Shown: positions 13,425-19,991 of the stretch, one piece after another
How positions within the stretch are numbered: the first letter of the stretch is position 1
Layout: every line of letters begins with the position of its first letter
From: a virus
Virus record (IMG/VR): IMGVR_UViG_3300008264_000053
Span: 1-21,365 of that record
Length of the DNA stretch: 21,365 nucleotides
Strand: one strand, 5' to 3'
Translations under genes and position numbers: made by a program
The notes under the pieces: model-generated
Told to the model about the DNA's origin: nothing
The model's database searches: none
The model's input: only the letters and a program-made list of their open reading frames with translations

Positions 13425-15124
13425 GGCCTGCCATCATCTATTTCAGCTAAAACAAAGGTAGTTCCCATCTGATAACCGGAACCGATACCTTCTGATTTAA
13501 AAGTAAAATTAATGTTTCTTCCCTGTTTGCGTTCATTAATAGCAGGTCTAATAGTACTTTCTAGTTCTCCATCAATAGTAAGGTTATAAGTAGCTGTTAC
13601 AGGAGTACTTGCAGGATATTCATACGTATTGATACTAACAGTCATCTTTATCTTTTTTGTTCCGACAATATTAGGCTCTATCCTTTCTATACCTATGTTG
13701 TAATCAATTCCTGCTATCTGTTTTTGTGGATTAAAGGTAGCATAAGAAATTATAGGAGTCGTAAAGAAGGAAGGAATAGCTTTAGTTTGCTGGTCTGGTG
13801 CCTTATAAAGATTGACTTGATCGTTTCCGACTTCATGTTCCCAGACGTAACTGTTATTATCACCTTCGTAAGGACTCAAATTTTTGCCAACAGTGTACAT
13901 ATTACCGCCGGTATTATCAAAATAACCGGCCGCCCGTTCTATGCCGGTATCATACCAGGTATTATCTACAACATTGTAAATAACGGCTCTGGTGCATCCA
14001 ACATTAGCATCTTTCCCTTTTTCAGGATAGAACCACCATATTTCATCTCTGCTTACGTTTTTTACGCCAAAGACCCTCTGACGTTTACCCATATCGAGCG
14101 AGTCAAAAAAAGTCTGACGATTAAGATTATTTTCAAGCGGAAGAACTACGCCGTTGAATACAAAAAATCTTTGTGTTCCAGGCCAGTAGAATATCCCGTC
14201 ATATTCAACTACGCTATTTGAAGATAGAATGGAGCTATCTCTTGATAATACTTTTTTGCTAAAAGAAAGGTCATCAGGATCATCAATGACCTGATTATTG
14301 CTACCTGTAGTATTGGTAATAAGAACAACTGAGCCGAGTGTCCAGAAGATTATAGTCGGCGAGTTTGCTCCTCCTCGCCATTCTGCGCCGTAGATTACTT
14401 TATCGGTGCTAATATTGATGGAATATTTATCTTCAAAAAACAGGAAGGGAAGTTTTAACTTTGTTTTCTTGCCGAATTTTTCTTGTGCTACCGATGACCA
14501 TCTAACAAGTCCGTTATTGCCGTAATAAAATAATCTACTTCCCGCGTAGAGCATTCCTCCTGTTGCTTCCTGATAAACAAAATCAGGAAAAGTTGTTTTA
14601 TAAAAAGCTGTATTTTCTACTGCAATTTCCCTTTTCACGAAAATAGCACTAATTGCCTCACTACTGTTAATATCTGTGTAATTTTTCATCCCTAAACACA
14701 ATATTACCTTTGTTGGAATAGCATTAATAATGCTCGTTACTACTACAAATTGGGTTAAGGTATTTGTTGGATTAGGGAATTTTGTAAAGTAAGTTAAGGT
14801 TTGACTGCCAATATTGTTATAAGTAGCATCTATTAGGCTATATTTATGTTGCTGAGTAACAAGAGAAACTCCGACTAAAATGTGTTTATTCCCATCACTA
14901 TCATAGTATATAAGAGCTGCGGTTGGAGTGGAGCTAGGTGGTAGCAGTTCAGGTACAGTTTGCAGATATATTACATAATTTTTCATTCCGCCTATATTCT
15001 GAGGCCAGCCTCTAAAAAACCTGACCCATTGCCCCCGCGTGCAGTAGCTTCCTTGAAAAGGGCAGCCGTCACGTAGTATTCCCGGTTTATAGATAATAGG
15101 AAATATCTGTTTTTGCGTAGCCAT
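13421..15124 (-). CDS. P22 gp10-like packaged-DNA stabilisation / tail accessory protein
   Basis: The 567-aa protein matches the family of phage stabilisation proteins such as P22 gp10, which bind the portal/adaptor after packaging and seal DNA in the capsid. The clearest mark is the N-terminus: YKPGILRDGCPFQGSYC, then GQWVRFFRGWPQNIGG (12-46). This is followed by beta-rich repeats that would form a propeller-like ring. Typical length is about 470-600 aa. The ribosome site AGGG lies before the ATG, which is 3 bases from the adaptor gene's stop, and the 90-aa gene overlaps its end. This order (adaptor, stabiliser, small protein) is what a short-tailed (podovirus) neck would need. Confidence 0.82.
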   Translation of the reverse strand: MATQKQIFPIIYKPGILRDGCPFQGSYCTRGQWVRFFRGWPQNIGGMKNYVIYLQTVPELLPPSSTPTAALIYYDSDGNKHILVGVSLVTQQHKYSLIDATYNNIGSQTLTYFTKFPNPTNTLTQFVVVTSIINAIPTKVILCLGMKNYTDINSSEAISAIFVKREIAVENTAFYKTTFPDFVYQEATGGMLYAGSRLFYYGNNGLVRWSSVAQEKFGKKTKLKLPFLFFEDKYSINISTDKVIYGAEWRGGANSPTIIFWTLGSVVLITNTTGSNNQVIDDPDDLSFSKKVLSRDSSILSSNSVVEYDGIFYWPGTQRFFVFNGVVLPLENNLNRQTFFDSLDMGKRQRVFGVKNVSRDEIWWFYPEKGKDANVGCTRAVIYNVVDNTWYDTGIERAAGYFDNTGGNMYTVGKNLSPYEGDNNSYVWEHEVGNDQVNLYKAPDQQTKAIPSFFTTPIISYATFNPQKQIAGIDYNIGIERIEPNIVGTKKIKMTVSINTYEYPASTPVTATYNLTIDGELESTIRPAINERKQGRNINFTFKSEGIGSGYQMGTTFVLAEIDDGRP

Positions 15125-15127
15125 AAA

Positions 15128-15796
15128 TTACCCTATATCTCTTTTTACACTACGATCGATGTAACGATCTTTGGTCAAATTATTAGCAGACGTTAAGCTT
15201 TCCTGATATAATTTTGTATAGACAGGCATTCTCTGATCATCCTTTAAATAAATAAGAGCCTCTAAAAAGGCGGCATAAAATAGAAGATCAGGGTAGTAGT
15301 CTGTTAGTATGTTTGTTTGATTGTCATTTGTAATTAAATTAGGTCTTCCTATGTAGGTTATTTGGTAATTATATTCTTTATCCGGGGTTGGAACGATCAA
15401 ATAATATTTATAAGGACTTACGTTTTCTTGTCCCGGTTGATAATCTGAGTAAAAGAGGGGAGGATTAGCCGCGTCGCTTAAATTAACATTTGGCCAGTAA
15501 TTTATACAGAACTCATAGCTTCTAGGAAACAGGACAACGTTATTTATAAAAAAGTTATCTGCTGAACCATAAATTATTGAGATAGTTTCCTGCCAATCAG
15601 CAGGTTTTTCAATAGTGGCATTATTTACCTGAAACTTTTTAAGCTGTGTAGTTTTTTGAAAACCTGTGGTATTTAGCTCCTTCCAGATTTTCTGCTGTCC
15701 CATCTCAATAAAATAGGGAATGGCGGCAGCAAATTCAATGCTACCTCCTCTATTGGCATAAGCTATTATCTGGTTAAAGAGAGTAGTGTAATTCAT
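15128..15796 (-). CDS. Head-tail adaptor protein
   Basis: This 222-aa protein resembles phage head-tail adaptor proteins that ring the portal and receive the tail stabiliser. It begins with the usual helical adaptor start (MNYTTLFNQIIAYANRGG and AAAIPYFIEMGQQKIWKEL, 1-41), then a beta domain with PADWQETISI and YYLIVPTP, and ends in YPDLLFYAAFLEALIYLKDD (about 166-185), a helix pair common in this family. A T7 gp11-like role is plausible. It is 15 bases upstream of no strong ribosome site and directly precedes the gp10-like gene, supporting an adaptor-stabiliser pair. The assignment rests on family pattern and position. Confidence 0.75.
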   Translation of the reverse strand: MNYTTLFNQIIAYANRGGSIEFAAAIPYFIEMGQQKIWKELNTTGFQKTTQLKKFQVNNATIEKPADWQETISIIYGSADNFFINNVVLFPRSYEFCINYWPNVNLSDAANPPLFYSDYQPGQENVSPYKYYLIVPTPDKEYNYQITYIGRPNLITNDNQTNILTDYYPDLLFYAAFLEALIYLKDDQRMPVYTKLYQESLTSANNLTKDRYIDRSVKRDIG

Positions 15797-15811
15797 TTAC
15801 TAATAAGCTTT

Positions 15812-16420
15812 TTAAGCTGAGGTAATTGTCTGCCAGGCATTTTTATAGGTTCTAAGAACTGTGTTGGTAACATCAAAATAAGTGAACCCATTTACCTGGT
15901 TGGCAGCAACTTCAACGTTTCCCCTTGGCCCGGATGGATATACAAAAGGTGCTCCGTTAGTAAGACCTACTCCTGTAGCAGTCGTAGCAACCGTAAATAA
16001 AGTCATCCATTGGGTATTGATATATCCTCTGACTTGGTTATTGGTTGTATCATTATATATAAATCCGTTTACCTGATTAGCAGCTACCTCAACTGCAGCT
16101 CTCGTGCCAGATGGAATGGAAAAAGGAGATGAAGATAACCCAACTCCGGTAGCAGTACTTATATTTGTTGTAACACTTTCCCAACCCCCATTTCTAAACA
16201 TTTGTAATTTATCAACGCTGATATTAAAAATGATAGTTCCTTCCTTTATTTTAACTGTTACTCCATTTACTACGTAAGGAGTAACGTTTTGTAATAAATC
16301 TCTCTGAGCGGTAGTAACATTGCTAACGGCAAAGGTAGCGTTAGGATTGTTAGTGCCAAGGGTTTGATCACTGGTAATAGTAAGACCGCTTAAAGCGGTA
16401 ATATTTGATAAGTCTGCCAT
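15812..16420 (-). CDS. Tail-fibre-like protein with a 58-residue tandem repeat
   Basis: The 202-aa protein is built of phage fibre modules. Residues 61-85 read IIFNISVDKLQMFRNGGW, the intact form of a module whose two halves are seen in the fibre genes upstream (RFNTSL and KLEFFDGTSW). Two repeats follow: 89-146 and 147-202, each with TATGVGL, PSG, VEVAANQVNGF and a final YxN-W end. It probably forms a trimeric shaft or an adaptor segment of the tail spike. The start is well supported by AAGGAAAC eight bases before the ATG and by its own extended -10 promoter (16441-16449), so it heads the operon for adaptor, stabiliser and the 90-aa protein. Confidence 0.75.
   Translation of the reverse strand: MADLSNITALSGLTITSDQTLGTNNPNATFAVSNVTTAQRDLLQNVTPYVVNGVTVKIKEGTIIFNISVDKLQMFRNGGWESVTTNISTATGVGLSSSPFSIPSGTRAAVEVAANQVNGFIYNDTTNNQVRGYINTQWMTLFTVATTATGVGLTNGAPFVYPSGPRGNVEVAANQVNGFTYFDVTNTVLRTYKNAWQTITSA
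15815..16156 (-). repeat. Tandem repeat in the fibre-like gene
   Basis: Two diverged copies of a 58-codon unit: codons 89-146 (16156-15983) and 147-202 (15982-15815). Shared residues are TATGVGL, SPF/APF, PSG, VEVAANQVNGF, YxD, RxY and W. It reflects a tandem duplication within the gene. Confidence 0.75.
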
Positions 16421-16440
16421 ATGTTTCCTTTTTCTTTTTT

Positions 16441-16449
16441 ATTATAACA
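16441..16449 (-). promoter_or_regulatory. Extended -10 promoter of the fibre/adaptor operon
   Basis: On the minus strand this reads TGTTATAAT followed by AAAAAAGAAAAAGG. The -10 through the next 12 bases (TATAATAAAAAAGAAAAA) is identical to the resolvase promoter. GATTTTTAAG lies 20 bases upstream (16467-16476). A 12-bp palindrome ATAAGTACTTAT (16451-16462) sits in the spacer. It falls between the patatin stop and the fibre gene. Confidence 0.65.
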
Positions 16450-16488
16450 TATAAGTACTTATAACTCTTAAAAATCGTATAAATGTAA

Positions 16489-17577
16489 TTATTTTTGAAA
16501 ATTACATTTTTGAATAAATTGCTGTATCTTTATGGCGTCCTGTCCATATTGGAGGTTTGACTCAGATTTTAAATATGCTATAGCTTCTGGTGTTGGGTTA
16601 TCGAGTTTACTTAATTCCTGATCCGCAAGAAAACGTTGGAATCTGTAGTAAGATAGATTATTTGTTGCGCCTTTGTATAAAGACATCAGTTTAAATTGCA
16701 GTTCTACTGCGTCCGTTGCTCCATTTAGCGTTAAATTCAAACTATTAGCAAGTAACCCGAGTCCATTATTAGGGGCTACTTTTAGGTTATTTGATGTTGT
16801 CGTTATTTCGATATCAGGATCAGAATATCCGGTACCGACTGAAAGAATGCAAGTGCTAACGTTCTGTGGGAATAATATATTAGAGAACGCATAACCAAGG
16901 CTAGTTGGGTTGTTTTGATACAAACCGCCATCAATGAAGAAGGTATCAGAAGGCATCCCGCCAATCAGAGTTGGACGAAAAAATACCGGCGCTGCACCTG
17001 TTGCAATAGCAACGTCAATACAAGTATAATTTTGTCCGGTAGTAAAACTCGGAATTAAAACATTAGAAAATTGATAATACTGACTACTTGTAACATCGCC
17101 GTATGGAAAATTAACATTATCCGTGCTAGGACCAGTTCCGCCTTGAAACCCTACAGCAGTAATCAAAGTATTAGTTTTTAATTGAAACATGCGAGTAGTC
17201 CCTAAAATAGGACTTAAAGCATCTCGGAGAGGTTGCTGATTGTAGATATAAGGATCAACTCCCGGAACTGCCAGCACAGTACCTAAAGTAGCAGACCCTG
17301 CTGGACCAAGAGGTTGCAAAGGGTTCACTCCTGCTCTAATAGTAAAAATGCTCGTTGCATTAGTCGTTAATAAATTAATAACGTCAGTAGGCGATAGACC
17401 AAGTGAGTAAGCTATCCCCTGGATACCGCCAATACTCGTTCCACAAATAATATCAAAATATTTCCATAATTCATTACCTTTAATTCCGGCATCATTACAA
17501 AAATTCTCTAGAAACGTAGCAGAGAACAACCCTCTAATACCGCCTCCATCTAAAGATAAGATACGTATTACTTGCAT
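16489..17577 (-). CDS. Patatin-like phospholipase in the tail-fibre operon
   Basis: The 362-aa protein is a patatin-family lipid hydrolase with a complete active site. It has the oxyanion-hole loop DGGGIRG (10-16), the nucleophile elbow GTSIGG with Ser48 (46-51), and Asp216 in DGG (216-218), which completes the Ser-Asp dyad. Such enzymes release fatty acids from phospholipids; in Rickettsia related proteins act on host membranes. There is no signal peptide, so export would need the phage, lysis or a secretion system. It lies 17 bases after the small helical gene and directly downstream of the fibre genes, with a promoter for the next operon after its stop. Roles as a lysis aid, a virion-carried membrane breacher or an effector cargo are all possible. 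No cyclase gene is near, so a CBASS effector is unlikely. Confidence 0.9.
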   Translation of the reverse strand: MQVIRILSLDGGGIRGLFSATFLENFCNDAGIKGNELWKYFDIICGTSIGGIQGIAYSLGLSPTDVINLLTTNATSIFTIRAGVNPLQPLGPAGSATLGTVLAVPGVDPYIYNQQPLRDALSPILGTTRMFQLKTNTLITAVGFQGGTGPSTDNVNFPYGDVTSSQYYQFSNVLIPSFTTGQNYTCIDVAIATGAAPVFFRPTLIGGMPSDTFFIDGGLYQNNPTSLGYAFSNILFPQNVSTCILSVGTGYSDPDIEITTTSNNLKVAPNNGLGLLANSLNLTLNGATDAVELQFKLMSLYKGATNNLSYYRFQRFLADQELSKLDNPTPEAIAYLKSESNLQYGQDAIKIQQFIQKCNFQK

Positions 17578-17594
17578 AATTTCTATTAACTAAT

Positions 17595-18011
17595 TCAATC
17601 TTCCAGTTCTGCGCCCGCTACCTCATGCTGATTAAGCGGTATGATTTTACAAATAGCCTGACAATCAGTTATAAAAATATTTAAAACTGTTGTTAAATCA
17701 GCTCCTTTTGGGTTATCTAGCGGAATTTTACTAATTAGGTTATTGGCATCATTAATTGACTGATTTAAACCTGAGGCCAATGCTACATACCATATTTTTT
17801 GAGTATTTGGGTCAGAAGCAGTAAAATAGTTAAAAAGCTGCCCTCCAATCTGATTAATGAACTGGACATCCGATTGGATACTCGCATATATACTTGGGTC
17901 GCTAAAGACGCTACTTACAAGGCTGTTAAAATAGGATAGATCAACTTGGGTACTGGTAATTAATTTTAAGTCATTTAAGTTGGTACTTATGTCTTTTAGA
18001 GCTGTATTCAT
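17595..18011 (-). CDS. Small helical protein next to the patatin
   Basis: From the ATG at 18011 this is a 138-aa protein of unknown family, mostly predicted helix, with hydrophobic repeats (YFNSLVSSVFSD, IWYVALASGLNQSI, LNIFITDCQAICKII) and an acidic end (AGAELED). I chose 18011 over the longer frame opening at 18065 because AGGAG (18019-18023) is well spaced before it, and because the longer start would lie far inside the previous gene. It starts almost at the previous stop and ends 17 bases before the patatin, so it is in tight operonic link with it. A chaperone, inhibitor or membrane partner of the patatin is the natural guess, without sequence proof. Confidence 0.7.
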   Translation of the reverse strand: MNTALKDISTNLNDLKLITSTQVDLSYFNSLVSSVFSDPSIYASIQSDVQFINQIGGQLFNYFTASDPNTQKIWYVALASGLNQSINDANNLISKIPLDNPKGADLTTVLNIFITDCQAICKIIPLNQHEVAGAELED

Positions 18012-18021
18012 TTTAATTCTC

Positions 18022-19215
18022 CTAATTGTTATTAATGAATCGTAGAGCTTTGAGTTTATTCTCAAGAATATCTACACGTTTTAAGGTGTTTTTTAATACC
18101 ACCATTGATAATTCAAAAAGTTTATTTTTGGTAACTGATGGACAGGTTTCAAAAGTGCCGTAAGCAAAGCCTTTCTTTGGTAGTTTTTCAGAACAGGAAA
18201 TAGTTAATTGCTTTTGAGTAGTTTTTAAAATCTCTGCTTCAATTGATTTATTAAGTAAAATTAACTGTAGCTTATTACCCTCAATATTGGTTAATTTTTC
18301 TTTAAACACTAAGCAATAGCTATATTCCGTTATCGGTTTAATTAGACAGGACTGCAATATATTAGGGACAAAACTTTTGTCCTCTAGAACATAATCAGGT
18401 AAAACTTCCTTTAAAGGTTCGGCAATAACACCAAAAGTGCTACCTTTACCATTTTTAATTTTATCTTTATAACTATATTTAAAGAAAGGTATATTACTAA
18501 ATATCTTTAATGCCTCCTCTTCTATGGACTTGCCTGAAGATTCAATATTTTTGGTTTTAATGGAAGAAACGGCATTAAACTCGGAAGCCTTGACTCTATT
18601 ATTGCAGTTGATTGAGTATGGATTCTGCCCTGTGGATGTACCAACACTCCCAGAAGAATTTAAATAACCATAACTCCCATTATAAGGTTTATAAGTGCCA
18701 GTGTCCTGCACACTAAGGGCGTGTCCACAAACAATTACCCCTGAATTATAAGCAGCGAGGTTATTGGCAATTAATGTTCCGGTTTGAGCACTGATATTTT
18801 TTCCTCCGCTATTAAGATCGGTATCAAAATTAATAATACTTGAATATATCTTACTCCAGGTGTTATTGCCTCTAACAAAAGTATCGGTAGGAGCAGCACT
18901 GTAACCTGCTATCTGTGTTATTGCTATACTGCTGATACTAACTGTTATAGTACCGCTAGTAGTAATAGGACTACCGCTCACAGTTAAACCGCTACCGACA
19001 CCAATACCTACAGAGGTTACTGTGCCGCTACCTGTGGGAGTAGCCCAAGTACCATCGCCTCTTAAATAAACAGAGCTACTGGCCGGATAACCGTTTAAAC
19101 GATTGATATTTAATTGACCGCTGGTATTTGAGTTGATATCAAATACCTTAGTATTAACAAAGTTTTCAGTAGCAACACTATACCAGCTAGTTCCATCAAA
19201 AAACTCAAGCTTCAT
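18022..19215 (-). CDS. Tail-fibre protein with C-terminal S74-type intramolecular chaperone
   Basis: This 397-aa protein starts KLEFFDGTSWYSVATENFVN (2-21), the second half of a fibre module whose first half ends the gene upstream. Residues 50-95 hold RGDGTWATPTGSGTVTSV and TVSGSPITTSGTITVS, a common fibre repeat. The C-terminus (about 209-397) is an S74 chaperone: SSIKTKNI (217-224) has the Ser-x4-Lys spacing (Ser217, Lys222) of the self-cleavage site. GVIAEPLKEVLPDYV (262-276) and a final coiled coil (365-390) follow. Between them sits an insertion of about 85 residues (SFVPNIL on) not in the shortest S74 domains. These domains fold the fibre trimer and then cut themselves off. The ribosome site is weak (AGGT about 10 bases before the ATG). 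Confidence 0.85.
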   Translation of the reverse strand: MKLEFFDGTSWYSVATENFVNTKVFDINSNTSGQLNINRLNGYPASSSVYLRGDGTWATPTGSGTVTSVGIGVGSGLTVSGSPITTSGTITVSISSIAITQIAGYSAAPTDTFVRGNNTWSKIYSSIINFDTDLNSGGKNISAQTGTLIANNLAAYNSGVIVCGHALSVQDTGTYKPYNGSYGYLNSSGSVGTSTGQNPYSINCNNRVKASEFNAVSSIKTKNIESSGKSIEEEALKIFSNIPFFKYSYKDKIKNGKGSTFGVIAEPLKEVLPDYVLEDKSFVPNILQSCLIKPITEYSYCLVFKEKLTNIEGNKLQLILLNKSIEAEILKTTQKQLTISCSEKLPKKGFAYGTFETCPSVTKNKLFELSMVVLKNTLKRVDILENKLKALRFINNN

Positions 19216-19240
19216 TATTTAAACCTATTTTACTTCTCTC

Positions 19241-19951
19241 CTAGAGACTGGTGTTAAATCTGAGCATTCCGGCAGTTAGAGTAGATGGTCTCTGCACGGT
19301 TGTTCCAGTTGGGATAGTAACTGATGCAGTGCCAGGTAATACAGGGTTAGAACTAAGACTTATCGTTGCAACTCCATTAGTAATAGTAACAATTACTTGA
19401 TTCGTAGTTCCTAAAATATTTGTAATACCACTTTGAGCTAATTTAGCAAAGGTAATGCTATCGCTGCCGACAGTTGCAACAGTTGAAGTAAGCATCCATG
19501 ATGTTACGGCATTTACCGTCCCGCTAATTACATCAATAGTCTTGCCTCTAGTCATTTGAGAAGGGGAATCAAAGTCAGTAGCTCTTGTTAATACCCAGTT
19601 TACAGTAGCTCCACCTATATTAGTTACTGTATATATTCCGTTTTGTAAGGCAGCTGTTTGATCTTTAACTAAAACCCTGTTACCTAAGGCTAAAGTAACT
19701 CCATCAATAACAAGCGTGCTTTGCGTTCCTGAATTAGTTAAAGTAGCTCCCACCCCACTAGTACCATTAGCATAAGTAGCCGTTAAATTAGCCGTAGTAG
19801 CTACAAGAGTTGCAGGAACGCTACCCATGGTGTTTAAAACCCAGTTTTCAGTAGCAAGGGTAAACCAGTTGCTGCCGTCAGTAACTTCCGGTTTTCCGGT
19901 AGATGTCGGTAATGGTGCTTTTAAATTCTTGTCATTTAAGTTATCGGTCAT
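19241..19951 (-). CDS. Tail-fibre module protein
   Basis: From the ATG at 19951 this is a 236-aa protein. I prefer this start to the longer frame from 19987 because GGAGGAG stands at the right distance before it. The N-terminus reads PEVTDGSNWFTLATENWV (the same half-module as the S74 fibre), then a beta-rich domain with GNRVLVKDQTAALQNGIYTV and WVLTRATDFDSP, a pattern common in phage fibre proteins. The end is VTIPTGTTVQRPSTLTAGML plus RFNTSL, the other half of the module. It is likely a shaft or head segment of the tail fibre, co-assembled with its neighbours. Gaps are 25 bases downstream and 40 upstream. Confidence 0.78.
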   Translation of the reverse strand: MTDNLNDKNLKAPLPTSTGKPEVTDGSNWFTLATENWVLNTMGSVPATLVATTANLTATYANGTSGVGATLTNSGTQSTLVIDGVTLALGNRVLVKDQTAALQNGIYTVTNIGGATVNWVLTRATDFDSPSQMTRGKTIDVISGTVNAVTSWMLTSTVATVGSDSITFAKLAQSGITNILGTTNQVIVTITNGVATISLSSNPVLPGTASVTIPTGTTVQRPSTLTAGMLRFNTSL

Positions 19952-19991
19952 TTTAAATCTCCTCCTATAATTAATAAATTTTACCATAAAA

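Noticed and set aside
13724-14221. 165-codon plus-strand frame
   Set aside because: It lies wholly antisense to the well-supported gp10-like gene and has no recognisable domain or start site.
16489-17577. Patatin as the effector of an anti-phage signalling (CBASS) system
   Set aside because: No nucleotidyltransferase/cyclase or ancillary gene is nearby; all neighbours are fibre genes.
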